Notes: generated from the letters alone by a model not told the origin. A DNA stretch of 64,000 bases from Mayamaea pseudoterrestris (GCA_027923505.1 BROI01000001.1:399501-463500), one strand, 5' to 3'. Counted from the stretch's first letter, positions 8,600-19,195 are shown. Numbers and translations: made by a program.

Positions 8600-10507
8600 T
8601 TATCGTTTCATCCCTGGCTGACTTTGCGCTATCTTTGAGTGGTGAGCTGGTGACCATTTCCCGCCCGTTCCCGTCTCGAGCGTCTCCATGCGGCGAATAT
8701 CCTTGATCAACCGCGACACAGTCGGATTCTCTAAGGGTACCTGCATATTCTCATATATGTTTAGCGCCACGCCGTAAAACGTTTTTGCCTCGTCCAGATG
8801 ATTCAGTTCCACCAATATGTTTGCGTAATCGTGCGCCGCCACGGCGCAGCTGGGATGTAAACTGCCATAAATTTGTCTACGCGCGCGGTATACCTGCCCC
8901 TGTAATTTACGCGATTCCTGCAGGTCTCCAGACTTGCGATGATAGCGGGCAAGTTGGTTCATAGTGTTAACCGTATCTGCGTGGAGACCGCCAAGGTGGA
9001 CTTGACGCAAGCGTACGGCTTCCCGCAAAAGGTTGTGAACTTGACTCAAATAAGAAGCATCGCCCTTGGCCTGAAGGCTCGCAACCTGACTGATCTTTTC
9101 AAGCGCCAGCGCCCTTGCGACAGGTTTGCGTACGAATGACCGGTGTGCTCGTGCAAACGCACGGAGAGCGGCTGGCAAGTCCTGGCCATTCTCAAGGTAC
9201 GCCGCTCCAAGCTGAAGATAGGCCTGTCCTGTCGGAACACTTTCCGCACCAAACGATCGGATACATTGATCAACGTGATCATGCAGTGGCTTGAAACTTT
9301 CACTGTCGTGCTGGTCGTCTTCACTGTCACCGTCACCGTCATACACGCGCGAGTCTGCCGACGAAACCGAATATTCGAAATCTTCTTGACCATGGACGTG
9401 CCCTGACAGCGGGTTGCTCGATACATAATCACTGTGCGAAATCTCATCATCAATGTTTTTGCTTTCTTCGTCCTCTTCAACTTTCTTTTCCTCCATGGCG
9501 CTCATGCGTGAAAGCGGCGGTGTACCTCGACAACCGTATCGAAGTGCATCTGGAGCCAAATTTTCGTCCCTCGACGCATTGGGTGTCTGCACGTTCTCTG
9601 ATACGCTTACATCGTTGTACTTGACACCCTCGTCTTCACCACAAACATTATTTGCACCAAATTGACCCATATACGGCATGTGCAACGTCGAACGACATGC
9701 GCTTTTTTGGTTCATGGCCGCGATCTCATTGCCGTCCTCACTCTCGTCGCCTCCGATTGTGGGTTGTGATGCATTCCTTCGACCAAGGTAAGACAATTCA
9801 TCGTCATAGTAATGGCTTTGCCTGTTCAACTCATCTTCCTCCGACTCAACAACTGCTTCAGACGAGTCGTTTTGCGGCAACTCAAAGCACATGTTTCTCG
9901 CTAATTGTCCATCTGGGTCGAGTCGCTTACAAGGAGTTTCGTTCGCTTGAAAAGGTGCATGCCCCAAATATGGAAAAGTGTCGTCAACGCAGTTAGCTTC
10001 AAAGTCTTGCGGAGACGACTTCTTTTGGTGTCCAGTAACTGCCCGATTCTTCAGTTCGGGAGGCGCCACCAGAGTGTGTGGGCGACCTAGATACGGGAAA
10101 AGACCATCGTCGTCAAGGTCACATTCTTCCGATTTCTCCGTATCTAACGTCGAATTCATCTGTTTTCTGTTGTACTTTTGACTTTCCTCGTATTCCTGCC
10201 AAACGATGGAGTCTGCTTGTCGACTTCTATCACTCGGCGCACTTCCATGCTGGAAAACCGTTGACGGATACTTTAGCTCCACTGATGGCGAATGCTCCTC
10301 CTTGTATTCATTAGCCAGAAAGGAAGACGCCATGGAGGCTGTTGACGATGCGTCACTGACGATAATTTGGGACTTGCGGAAACTCTTGGAGGTGCTCCGC
10401 TGAGGCTGTTGCGGCGATCGAATCACCTTGGCTTGGCTCATGCCGACGGGCGGGTCACTGGCCTGAACAAGCGACCGGAAACTGCTTCGTCTCCGTCCAT
10501 AAGGCAT
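8600..10507 (-). CDS. TPR protein with N-terminal repeated PYLG motifs
   Basis: A 635-residue intronless protein. The first 330 residues are low-complexity, Ser- and acidic-rich, with four spaced copies of a short motif: GLFPYLGR, DTFPYLGH, ELSYLGRR and HMPYMGQF, the first three preceded by Asp pairs. A very acidic middle (about 340-420) leads to a C-terminal set of tetratricopeptide repeats (about 430-600) of kinesin-light-chain type, with AYLQLGAAYLENGQDLPAALRAF, ADTVNTMNQLARYHRKSGDLQ and SCAVAAHDYANILVELNHLDEA. Such TPRs are protein-binding scaffolds, and the spaced PYLG motifs look like short linear ligand motifs. No catalytic domain is visible and the function is unknown. The upstream region carries a CRE palindrome and a TACCGGTA. 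Confidence 0.78.
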   Translation of the reverse strand: MPYGRRRSSFRSLVQASDPPVGMSQAKVIRSPQQPQRSTSKSFRKSQIIVSDASSTASMASSFLANEYKEEHSPSVELKYPSTVFQHGSAPSDRSRQADSIVWQEYEESQKYNRKQMNSTLDTEKSEECDLDDDGLFPYLGRPHTLVAPPELKNRAVTGHQKKSSPQDFEANCVDDTFPYLGHAPFQANETPCKRLDPDGQLARNMCFELPQNDSSEAVVESEEDELNRQSHYYDDELSYLGRRNASQPTIGGDESEDGNEIAAMNQKSACRSTLHMPYMGQFGANNVCGEDEGVKYNDVSVSENVQTPNASRDENLAPDALRYGCRGTPPLSRMSAMEEKKVEEDEESKNIDDEISHSDYVSSNPLSGHVHGQEDFEYSVSSADSRVYDGDGDSEDDQHDSESFKPLHDHVDQCIRSFGAESVPTGQAYLQLGAAYLENGQDLPAALRAFARAHRSFVRKPVARALALEKISQVASLQAKGDASYLSQVHNLLREAVRLRQVHLGGLHADTVNTMNQLARYHRKSGDLQESRKLQGQVYRARRQIYGSLHPSCAVAAHDYANILVELNHLDEAKTFYGVALNIYENMQVPLENPTVSRLIKDIRRMETLETGTGGKWSPAHHSKIAQSQPGMKR

Positions 10508-10710
10508 GCTTCGATTAGTATATAACTACCCGGTAGTTGATGTAGACTATCCGATAAATGCGGGTTCAGGTAAATGGCGAAAAGAAGCCATGGTCGTCCA
10601 CAAGAGCGGCGCGGTGGCAGTTTTTCTTCCAACGCCTGCGTGGCGCGGCACGCGCGATGCACACAGAAATGAATCGTGTGAACGGGGATTTGGAGTCATG
10701 TGATAAGCAA

Positions 10711-10718
10711 TGACGTCA
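10711..10718. promoter_or_regulatory. CRE-type palindrome TGACGTCA
   Basis: Perfect bZIP/CRE-type palindrome about 205 bases upstream of the TPR gene start on the minus strand. TGACGT-type elements are the known CO2/cAMP-responsive sites of the diatom Phaeodactylum; a similar role here is inference. Confidence 0.4.
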
Positions 10719-10797
10719 TTCACGTTTTGGCGCGCCAAAAAGGATGGGACGGCCTGCAGAGCAATTGAACCGCCTCCGAGACTGGAAGCTATATACC

Positions 10798-10805
10798 TAC
10801 CGGTA
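10798..10805. promoter_or_regulatory. TACCGGTA palindrome
   Basis: Exact copy of the recurrent palindrome, followed directly by CGGTACC, so the local block reads as nested CCGGTA units. Lies about 290 bases upstream of the TPR gene. Confidence 0.35.
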
Positions 10806-11125
10806 CGGTACCCCTGCAGGACCAAAAGTATAACGCGCGACAGCAACATCTACATTTGTTTCAACGTCAAAGTACTGCAAGGGTTTGATATAAATCACAG
10901 CAAGTGGAACGAAATTTGCTTTATATTGCATGAGTAGAATTCAAGCCATGAATTAGCATCTGTAAGCGTTATAGACACATGAACAGGACCCAGGATTGTG
11001 CAATATACTGTGGCCGATTTGCATGCTAGCGCCGTCAAGTGTACGGAGTGTTTTGTAGTTGAGAGAGCAGGTTGCTCATTGCTCAGAAAGGCCGTCACGC
11101 ACACGGGAAAGTAAGGTGAATTCCT

Positions 11126-11707
11126 CTACAGACCATCAGTCCCGGCACTCTTGTCTTCATTTCCACTCGCCATACTTGCAGAGACGCTTTGATCCTCTTC
11201 TGGATGATTCTTGTAGTATTCTTCAAGCTCATGCTTCCTTAGAAACCGCCCGCCAGGTCCGCGCGGCCTTTTCATGGCATGCTGATGGCGCGACTCGTGC
11301 ATGTAGGGTCGTTTGTGCGTCTTTTGTTCCTTGTAGTATTCCTCCATCTTGGCCCGAGCATCTCGGCGCTTGACAATCCGGCGAAACTGCTTGGCATTGA
11401 CATAGGTTGGTCCGGGAGCGGATGCAGATGAAAGGACAGCAGCTGTTGGCGCATCTACTGGATTTGAAGCTTGATGATGTAGCATTGGAAGTGTAGTATG
11501 AGGAGTATAACTGGGCCACATGTTGGATATAGCTTGATGCTGGGGCTGATGTGCGAAATGATTGTTATTCATGGTCGCATGATGAGGCAAGTTCATTTGA
11601 AAGATTCCATTGCCATTCATCATGGGAAAGCCTTGCGTCATTTGCGCGTAGGCATTAAATTGTGAAGCAGGAGCCTCCATGGTTGGATTTGAGCCTTCAG
11701 TAGACAT
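11126..11707 (-). CDS. NF-YA / HAP2 subunit of the CCAAT-binding factor
   Basis: A 193-residue protein with both halves of the NF-YA core. The NF-YB/NF-YC interaction helix is [20 protein letters not shown] (about residues 101-120). The DNA-contacting helix and loop is [17 protein letters not shown] followed by GPGGRFL (about 134-156), with the [14 protein letters not shown] core intact. The linker is slightly longer than in fungi. The N-terminus is Gln-, Met- and His-rich like typical NF-YA activation regions. It would combine with NF-YB and NF-YC histone-fold subunits to bind CCAAT boxes in the nucleus. Intronless; the start at 11707 is the first ATG of the frame. Identification is secure. 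Confidence 0.95.
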   Translation of the reverse strand: MSTEGSNPTMEAPASQFNAYAQMTQGFPMMNGNGIFQMNLPHHATMNNNHFAHQPQHQAISNMWPSYTPHTTLPMLHHQASNPVDAPTAAVLSSASAPGPTYVNAKQFRRIVKRRDARAKMEEYYKEQKTHKRPYMHESRHQHAMKRPRGPGGRFLRKHELEEYYKNHPEEDQSVSASMASGNEDKSAGTDGL

Positions 11708-12067
11708 TTCAATTGCTTCTATTGGTAAGGTCTGCAGGAGCGACGACGAGCCGTTCCGGTTTGTGGAAGAGATCTTGAAGTCGGTTCAACGAGAGGCTGT
11801 GAAATGGCGTGCTTGGTGCGTAGGCGAGTCTGAACCGCTACGACTTTCAACGGCTACATGCCATCACGGCAATTCACTGTCAATGTTGGCGTCGACTGAT
11901 GTTTGTTAGTAGTCATACAAGTAAAGTACTGGTACCTTATCGATACGAGACGCCATGAATAGATGGACTATCAATGAGATTTCTGGCGCTATTCATAGCA
12001 AATTCTAAATCATCTGTAATCTATTTACAAACTGCATAAAGTTTCCAAAAAAGTCATTCACATTCAA
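11708..12067. other. Intergenic, NF-YA 5' flank
   Basis: Spacer of 360 bases between the NF-YA start and the 3' end of the HAT/TPR gene. It includes a TACTGGTACC variant near 11927 but no exact TACCGGTA. Nothing else recognised. Confidence 0.5.
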
Positions 12068-14611
12068 CTACTGTTCGGGCAGCTGCGGACTCTGAAAGAG
12101 TACAGATTCGAGAGGCGAGTAGAAAATCTTGTCATGCCAAGGTTCCCGGCGTAACATGTTGGCCATGTCGTGCGGAGGAACGTGAGGACGGCGCACTCCG
12201 GCAGTCTGCGACAGTTGACCAATCTGAGTGTCCTGTGCAACCTTTTCCGCCTGCTTAGAACACAACTGCGACAAGCGATCATTGTCCATGGATGCAGCAA
12301 CGTCTGACCATAGTTTCCAAACTTTTAATGCACCTCCTGGAATCGCATTCTCCTTCAGGCAGAGTCCAATGCAGTGCTGCGCCAACAAGGGTTCGCCACG
12401 CGAATGCTCCAAGCGAGCAAATGTGTATAAAATCACTGAGCGCAACATAGCTCCTTCCAAACAATTTTCAGTCAATCGAAGCGCATGGTCAAGCATCGTC
12501 TCGGCACGTTCCACATTGTCCAAGTGCCATTCACAAATTCCCCACGAGTGAAACAACTGCGCAAGATTAGAGGGACTACGTCCATCGCAAGTAGTCATAA
12601 CCTTTATTGCACCCTCATAAAATATCCGGCGAGCCGATAAATAGTTGCCTTGCTTCATCTCGTATTCGGCAAGCAGTCGATGCGGATCAGCATGCCCCTT
12701 GCCGATTCTGCAAGCCTCTTCCAATAGTTTCGGAGCGCGGTCCAACAAGCCTTGGTGCAAATAATACCGCGCCACATCCAAAGTAAACTTGTAATCTCTT
12801 GGGAAAGCAAACTTGGCTCGCTCGTAAATCTCTTCAACCGCTTCTAAGCTTCCATGGCACGCCTCCAGACGAAGCCATGTGCGATAGACGTTGAAAAAGC
12901 GATCGCCGGAGCGGTAGACTGGAACTCGTTTCAAAAACTCATTCTTCAGTTGCACCGTATCATTAGTGACAGCAGCAAACGTTGTCTTGTCCATTGGTAT
13001 TTTGTGTCGCTTCAAAGACGTTAACAGGAAGCGCTCGTATGTGGCCAGCGCCGAAATGCAAACCGCCCTCGCCTTGTCAATGTTACCCTCCGTCTCCTCG
13101 AACTGCGCCAAAGCTTGCCAAGCATTTGCGTTTCGGCCATTGTAGGAGCTAACAGCCTTGACTAACCATTGACGGCACTCTTCAGTACCGCCTTGCTCAT
13201 ACTTGACAAAGGCCAGATTCGTGTAAGCAAAACCCAATGAACTTTCATGTGGCGAAAGCTGAATGGCACGATGGTAGCACGTGGCTGCCATGTCCCACAG
13301 TTTCGCGTCCCGATAAACATCCCCAAGCGCATGGTGCAGCCGATGCGCCGCCCGGGGTGGAACCTTCTGCAAGCCTACGTTCAACACGCGCATGGCCGAC
13401 GCAATCTGACCCTGCGAGTGCAGCAAGACTCCGAGCGCGTGATGTGCATGAGGAATGCTTGGGTCACATGCAATCGACTGTTGGTAGTAATCCTTGGCTG
13501 TCTCCGTTCCCGTGGCAAGCGTCGCCATGCCGTGTAAAAGGTAGGGGTCCTTTGGCTGCAAGTACAAGCCCTTTTGCAATATCTTGCGAGCCATGGAAAC
13601 GTTACCTTGGTCAGCTTCCAATCGCGCCAAACGACGATACAGTCGAGCGTCCTTTGGAGTGAGCTTCAAGAGCTGATAGAGTATGCGTTTAGTCAGCTTG
13701 ACATCGCCTCGCTTGTCCGCCTTTCGCGCCATGTAGTAAAGGTCATTTATCCGTGTAGGATGTATGGTTGAAGAATGAGGCGAGCCCATGTCGCCCACAT
13801 TTTGAGTCTCCGTCAGCCCTTTCAACTGCGTTGACTTGCCGTGAAGCTTTTCGTGTTGAATGGTTCTTCGCCGCTGCAAAAGGGGCTCCAAGTTTACTGT
13901 GCGCGACCATTCCGCCAGCGAATTAGGCGCCTCCGACATTGCAGCCGCAGATTCCGCCTCGTCCAGTTCACGCTTCAAGTTCCGTCGTTCGATCCGATCA
14001 CGAATGAAAGCTCGCTTCTTGGAGAGTGCCGAATCGTCACTGTGAGCGTCGTGACGGCCATGTTGTTTTCGACTTGGTTTGTTCCGTTGTTGTCTTTGCT
14101 GCCACGGAACGATTTGTTCTGCTTGGTCAGCCGCTGCTGCTGCTGCAGCAAAGGGACTCATGGCCAGTTTTCGTATTGGCTTGCTGCTTGGAATGCTCGT
14201 TGTATTGTTTCTGCTAGTTCGATGTAATGTGGTTGTTGTAGATGCAGTTGATTCGTCCAGCAGGATTAATTGTTGCTCCAACCGAGCTGCCGCCATGAGT
14301 GGTCGCTGCTGCGGCTGCAAATGCTTGGCGTAATCCTGCGTTGCTTCCGAAGTTTTAGTTGCAAAGTATATTCCAAGTCTCCCTCGATGGAGCCGTCGTT
14401 GTAGATTGTTATTGTTACTGCTTTTAATATCGTTTCGTTTCTCGGACGGCGCTAGCGTCGATGCAACGACTGGAGGCGGCTTGACAAGAATATTATTGAC
14501 GTGATGCTGCTCCAGAAACATGCTGAGTGGCAATCTCGAAGGAGCCGAGTTGCTGTATGAACAGCAGGATGTAGTCATTAAAAGTAACAGCATGACTGGG
14601 AAAAGGTGCAT
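12068..14611 (-). CDS. Plastid HAT/TPR RNA-maturation factor (Mbb1/HCF107-like)
   Basis: The C-terminal 550 residues are an array of about a dozen half-a-TPR repeats, for example DARLYRRLARLEADQGNVSM, NANAWQALAQFEETEGNIDK and ADPHRLLAEYEMKQGNYLSA. This is the pattern of Chlamydomonas Mbb1 and Arabidopsis HCF107, which bind the 5' end of psbB/psbH plastid transcripts, protect them from exonucleases and define mRNA ends. The preferred start is 14611: it gives MHLFPVMLLLLMTTSCCSYS, a signal peptide suitable for secondary plastid import, followed by a basic transit-like region. The frame is open upstream with another ATG at 14884, adding 91 hydrophilic residues that would bury the signal. The protein ends shortly after a conserved-looking PWHDKIFYSPLES segment. 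Target RNA in this organism is inferred from the family only. Confidence 0.82.
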   Translation of the reverse strand: MHLFPVMLLLLMTTSCCSYSNSAPSRLPLSMFLEQHHVNNILVKPPPVVASTLAPSEKRNDIKSSNNNNLQRRLHRGRLGIYFATKTSEATQDYAKHLQPQQRPLMAAARLEQQLILLDESTASTTTTLHRTSRNNTTSIPSSKPIRKLAMSPFAAAAAAADQAEQIVPWQQRQQRNKPSRKQHGRHDAHSDDSALSKKRAFIRDRIERRNLKRELDEAESAAAMSEAPNSLAEWSRTVNLEPLLQRRRTIQHEKLHGKSTQLKGLTETQNVGDMGSPHSSTIHPTRINDLYYMARKADKRGDVKLTKRILYQLLKLTPKDARLYRRLARLEADQGNVSMARKILQKGLYLQPKDPYLLHGMATLATGTETAKDYYQQSIACDPSIPHAHHALGVLLHSQGQIASAMRVLNVGLQKVPPRAAHRLHHALGDVYRDAKLWDMAATCYHRAIQLSPHESSLGFAYTNLAFVKYEQGGTEECRQWLVKAVSSYNGRNANAWQALAQFEETEGNIDKARAVCISALATYERFLLTSLKRHKIPMDKTTFAAVTNDTVQLKNEFLKRVPVYRSGDRFFNVYRTWLRLEACHGSLEAVEEIYERAKFAFPRDYKFTLDVARYYLHQGLLDRAPKLLEEACRIGKGHADPHRLLAEYEMKQGNYLSARRIFYEGAIKVMTTCDGRSPSNLAQLFHSWGICEWHLDNVERAETMLDHALRLTENCLEGAMLRSVILYTFARLEHSRGEPLLAQHCIGLCLKENAIPGGALKVWKLWSDVAASMDNDRLSQLCSKQAEKVAQDTQIGQLSQTAGVRRPHVPPHDMANMLRREPWHDKIFYSPLESVLFQSPQLPEQ

Positions 14612-15243
14612 CTGCAGTCCTTGTCGCTGTCGCCGTCGCGATGCCAATCGAATCAAACTGATAGTCGGCTCGTCCTCTTTATCAACTTGATTCCGTCGAG
14701 ACGTGATCAAGATACACGGATCAAATGACTCTGCTAATTGATAATTGCCATCTTCTGAAGCTTCTTGCCGAGACGATGAAGAACCCATCAGAGTCGTGCC
14801 GTCGGCCTCCATCGAATCAAGTGATCGGTCGTCTGCTCGCTCGTCAACTATTCGTTTGCAATTCAGCCGATGATTGAGTGCCATTGCGTGCAGTGATAAT
14901 GAAGATAGTTAGCACGTCTCGTCTTGATCTTCCATGAGAGTTTTGCAGGAGCGCATCATCGATATTGAACAGCTGGCGCAAGGCGAGAGGAACGAGACAT
15001 GCGGTGAGCGAAACGCTGCTTCCGTCATCGCGGAACTTTCGTACAGTCAGCTCGCTGAGTGGTTCTGCGACATCTGACACGTCACTAGTGAAACGGGCGC
15101 GTCGACGAAAGGCTTCCCGTCTGCGATCCATTCGAAGGAAAAAAGGCAGGCGGCAGCAAATCCATCACCTGCTATCTGCACGATCAAGAAAGTACTACTA
15201 GGCAGACGATAACGATAACTGCGCAATTTTTGAAAATACAATC
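14612..15243. other. Divergent promoter region, HAT/TPR gene and ETF-QO
   Basis: About 630 bases between the two divergent starts. An open frame continues upstream from the HAT/TPR gene to 14884, and a separate minus-strand ORF (14844-15131, 95 residues) has reasonable codon composition but no homology recognised; it could be an upstream ORF or untranslated first exon. Confidence 0.4.
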
Positions 15244-17267
15244 ATGTTCCTCTTTCGCTTGGCTTCCCGACGGACGGTAGCTAGCGTCTTGCTACAAAAG
15301 CGTCGGCCTCCGTCGCAGGTCGTGTCAGGAGCAGCCATGTCACACTTGTCAACCATTCGCTGTTCGTCAACAGCTGCTACAAACGACAATGCTACTACTT
15401 CTTCGTCCAATGATCCCCGACTGACGGCTCCCCGCGAGTGCATGCCATACGATGTCGTCATTGTCGGAGGAGGGCCGGCTGGTTTGGCAGCCTCGATTCG
15501 ACTCAAGCAGCTTTGCCTTGAAAACAGTCACGACCTTTCCGTATGTGTTTTGGAAAAGGGAAGGTACGATCTTGAATTGAATATATGATGGAATTTGTAC
15601 TACCGGATATTGTAATTGTATGTTCGCTGACTCTAGTCATTCCATTCTCCATTGATTTTTCCAGTGAAATTGGTTCTCACATTTTATCCGGCAACGTGTT
15701 GGATCCTCGCGCCTTGGATGAACTCTTTGCTTCCGACTTGCCAAACTGGAAGGAAGATTTTGAGACTACTGGAACATTTGCAACGCCAGTCGCAACCGAT
15801 GAATTCAAAGTCTTACTAAACGCGACCAAGTCGTTTACCATTCCACACTTTTTGCTGCCGCCGCAACTTGACAATGCCGGTAACTATATTATCAGCCTTT
15901 CGCAACTGACTCGCTGGCTTGCCGCAAAGGCCGAAGACTTGGGTGTGGAGATATATCCTGGCTTTGCCGCGTCCGAAGTATTGATGAGAGACAATTCCGT
16001 CTATGGGGTTGCCACGCGCGACGTTGGACTGGACAAGCACGGCAAACCAAAGGAGGGATTGTTTGAGCGAGGCGTGGAACTGCAGGCGAGGCAAACGATA
16101 CTGGCGGAAGGTGCGCGGGGATCTTGCAGCGAGTACGTCATGGACAAGTTTGACTTGCGTAACGACTGTCAGCCGCAAACGTATGGACTTGGATTAAAGG
16201 AGGTTTGGCAAGTGCCGCCCGAGCATTTCCAAAAGGGATTGGTGCAGCATACACTTGGATTTCCATTGCAGTCGGGAATCATGGACAAGACGTTTGGAGG
16301 TTCCTTTTTGTACATGCAGGAGCCTAATTTGGTGCTGATTGGGTTGGTCGTCGGACTTGACTACGCCAATCCGTACTTGAATCCGTACCAAGAGTTTCAA
16401 CGCTGGAAGACGCATCCAGAGATTGCGCAGCATCTAAAAGGAGGTACTTGTGTGTCGTATGGTGCTCGCGTCTTGAACGAAGGCGGCTTTTATAGTATAC
16501 CAAAGTTGACATTTCCTGGAGGTCTTTTAGTGGGTTGTTCAGCCGGCTTTTTGAACGCTGTCAAGATAAAAGGAACGCACACGGCTATTAAATCGGGCAT
16601 GCTTGCCGCAGAAGCTGTGTTTGATGGATTGACGAGCGGCGAATCGGCTGAGGTGCCATCTGTATCCGAGAGTGGCGAAATTCCGTCAGTGCCAGCCTTG
16701 GAGCTGGTTGATTACACGAAAAGGATTGAGTCGTCTTGGATCCATAAGGAGTTGCATCAAGTAAGAAACTGTCACGAAGCCTTTGCAAAGTGGGGAACGA
16801 CTGGTGGACTCGTTTACACTGCCATGGCGGCTTTTATAACCAAGGGACGCGAGCCATGGACATTGAAGCATTCGAAGCGCGATTGCGATACAACAGGCAA
16901 GGCCAAGGACTTTGAGCCAATCAAGTATCCAGCCGCCGACAATATATTGACCTTTGACCTACTTACGAACCTGCAACGATCCGGTACGTACCATGCGGAG
17001 GATCAGCCAGCTCATTTGCGAATCAAGCCCGAGCTGGGCGATATTCCCGAGAACGTTTCGCTTCAGACCTATGCTGGACCCGAGCAACGTTTCTGTCCTG
17101 CCGGTGTCTACGAATACGTGGATGATGAAGCTAAGGGTAGCAAGAAGCTGGTCATTAATGCGCAAAATTGCATTCATTGCAAGTGCTGTTCCATCAAGAC
17201 GCCTGCAGAGTACATTGACTGGACGGTTCCAGAAGGCGGCGGAGGTCCACAGTATCAGATTATGTAA
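15244..17267 (+). CDS. ETFDH: Electron transfer flavoprotein-ubiquinone oxidoreductase, mitochondrial
   Basis: Two exons (15244-15563 and 15665-17267) encode 640 residues. The N-terminus is a basic, Ser/Arg-rich mitochondrial presequence. The FAD dinucleotide-binding motif is DVVIVGGGPAGLAASIRL; the exon junction restores EKGSEIGSHILSGNV, the second conserved FAD-contact segment of the family. The membrane/ubiquinone-binding middle region (GLGLKEVWQVPPE, GCSAGFLNAVKIKGTHTA) is intact. The C-terminal 4Fe-4S cluster is ligated by the cysteines of CIHCKCCSIKTP plus the upstream Cys in QRFCPAGVYEY. The enzyme accepts electrons from ETF, reduced by acyl-CoA and amino-acid dehydrogenases, and passes them to ubiquinone at the inner membrane. 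Length matches the family. Identification secure. Confidence 0.96.
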
Positions 17268-17422
17268 CTTTTTAGCGTAACCGTCTCGAAGTTTGCATAG
17301 CAATATATGTAAAGTACATTGTAATTGGCAATGGCTTACTTTACTATTAATGTTGTTGTATCTAACAATGTTCTTATTCTTTCTACGTATAACTTTAAGC
17401 GAGAAACTTGTCGTCGCGGCGC

Positions 17423-18713
17423 TTACATGCACTTCATCTTCATGGCATTGCCACCCTTGCAAGTGAGCCCAACGCAGCACTGATTAGAGCTAGTGCAAGT
17501 GACTGAAGATGGACGGCAAATGTGATCCAAGCGGAAGGTCTCGAACTGGACAATCATGCGTTCGATCTGTCCTGGCGTGAACTCCCCGTTCTCCTTGAGA
17601 CAGTTACCTCCAACGTAATTCATATGATTGTTAATCGGGTCTAATCCAATGTCCGCTCCGTTGTTGAGGTCCTTGCACGTGTCGAGAGGAGGGCTGTGGA
17701 GGAAGTCAGGCGCGAAAATGGATTAGACGGTTGTTTACCGTGCAGACCTTAAAGCCAATGACACACTTACTTGAACTTCCAGCAAACATTCGCACCAGGA
17801 AGAGCATTCGTTGGTCCAGAGTGGGCGGGAGTATCGGCTACATCGTCTCCCGAGAGATGCATGATGACCGGAGTGTCATCTTCACCCAACTTTAGATTCC
17901 ACACCTTGGGCGAGCAACCTCCCTTTAAAGTTCGACGTGGAAGACAATGTGAGTGCATCATTTACAAGCGTTCCAGCGTCTCTTGTATCGATGGAGACTT
18001 ACCTCGAACGTGTGTAACAAACCAAGGAAGTGACCGGTCTCGTGGACAATGTTTTGGATGGCAGTCTCCTTCTTGTCAAGCGCCGGTACGAGAGCCGTGT
18101 TGCGGATGACAACACCATCATAAACATCTCCGCTTTGAAGAGGATAACTTGACCATGAACGGCTATCGGAGGTGGACGAATCACAAATGTAAATGTTCAG
18201 GACGTTCTTGCCTGCAACTTTTAAGGTTTGCTTCATCAAGTACTCGCTAGCACCCAGGCGCTCGCATTTGCCGTAGTCCGCACTCTCGACAATCTGAATG
18301 CCCTTGAGGTCAAAGTCAAAAGGAGTCTGACGAAATCCGTACTCGAGAGCCTTGAAGTGGACCGACTCAATCGTCTCCTTGGTGAGGATCTGGCCGGCGG
18401 TGCTACCAGGAGCGTAAGCGTGCCAAATGTAAACTGGAATGGTGTAGTTCTTCATGACGGTGGACTGCAACTTGCGACCACTTGCCTTCCAAGTGTCGAC
18501 CATCTTGGCTACTTGCAGGCGCTCTTCGACCGAAGGTGACTGGAAGCCACAGTGTGACTGGCTGTCTTCAAAGGCATCTTGAAGAGTGCGGTCATGCGCG
18601 TCTTGCTCGTTAAGCGGGGAGCCGAGACGACGCGCACCAGAATCGGAGCATCCAGCAGCCCCGCCCATGGCGACGGACAGCAAAAAGAAAAGTCGGGCAA
18701 AGGCAGGAATCAT
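17423..18713 (-). CDS. Secreted M43 metalloprotease (pappalysin/cytophagalysin-like), copy A
   Basis: Three exons (18003-18713, 17771-17922, 17423-17693) encode 377 residues. A signal peptide (FFLLSVAMGGAAG) is followed by a propeptide and the zinc protease domain. The zinc site is IVHETGHFLGLLHTFE, the HExxHxxGxxH of metzincins, and the Met-turn is INNHMNYVGG. The family-typical NPPLDTCKD segment spans the second splice junction. The C-terminus carries a compact Cys-rich module (ICRPSSVTCTSSNQCCVGLTC) with the spacing of small disulfide domains. M43 enzymes cleave extracellular proteins; substrate unknown. It is the most downstream of three tandem paralogues, all on the minus strand. The first intron lies exactly after the HTFE of the zinc motif in phase 0, as in copy C. 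Confidence 0.9.
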
Positions 18714-18816
18714 GGTCAGTTGCGCGTTGATAATTTAAAGTTATTTTCGGTTGCAGTGCTTTGAATTTGTGAGGAATTTGGTAACCAAAAGCAATTTGAC
18801 GAGCGAGGCATGCCTA

Positions 18817-18859
18817 CGTGAGAAGCATACCGTGCGTAGATTTTGTACTGTAGACGTCG
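18817..18859 (+). repeat. Imperfect direct repeat, unit 1, upstream of M43 copy A
   Basis: Shares the pattern CGTGnnAAGCnTACCGnnCGTAGA with unit 2, 66 bases away, with further matches downstream (GTACT, GACG). Position suggests a duplicated regulatory block in the promoter of protease A. Confidence 0.4.
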
Positions 18860-18882
18860 TTCAGGGAGCTGTGCGTGTGGAC

Positions 18883-18925
18883 CGTGGTAAGCCTACCGAA
18901 CGTAGAAGCTGTACTCTTGACGATG
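18883..18925 (+). repeat. Imperfect direct repeat, unit 2, upstream of M43 copy A
   Basis: Partner of the unit starting at 18817. Roughly 70 percent identity by eye over 43 bases; the TACCG...CGTAGA core is the best conserved part. Confidence 0.4.
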
Positions 18926-19195
18926 TAGAGCCGGAAACGAAGCGGCAAGCGATTCTGGTCGTAAGTGTGACTGGACGCGACTGTCGTTTCTGGCGAATGA
19001 CCGATGACCGCGGTGTCGCATTTGTGTCGCTCCGAATGAGCTAGCGAGGAGTACTCGCCAAGTCAATTGGCTGAGAATTACTGTAGCAGACATTGCCATG
19101 GAAGTAATATCACTTTGTTACTAGTGCTTCTTATTGGTGTTGGGACTGACTACCATAACTAATTTACCCGCACCGCAGCTCATGCGAAGCATGGC

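Larger units (their letters stand above)
10508..11125. other. Intergenic, 5' region of the TPR gene
   Basis: Between the TPR gene start and the 3' end of NF-YA. Contains a perfect TGACGTCA and an exact TACCGGTA. No convincing ORF or RNA gene. Confidence 0.5.
18714..19195. other. Intergenic, 5' region of M43 copy A
   Basis: Spacer of 482 bases between proteases A and B. It contains an imperfect direct repeat of about 43 bases (see separate entries) and no credible ORF. Confidence 0.5.

Noticed and set aside
14844-15131. 95-codon minus-strand ORF between divergent genes
   Set aside because: Codon composition is fair, but it has no homology I recognise, no plausible splice link to the HAT/TPR gene, and overlaps the open upstream part of that gene in another frame.
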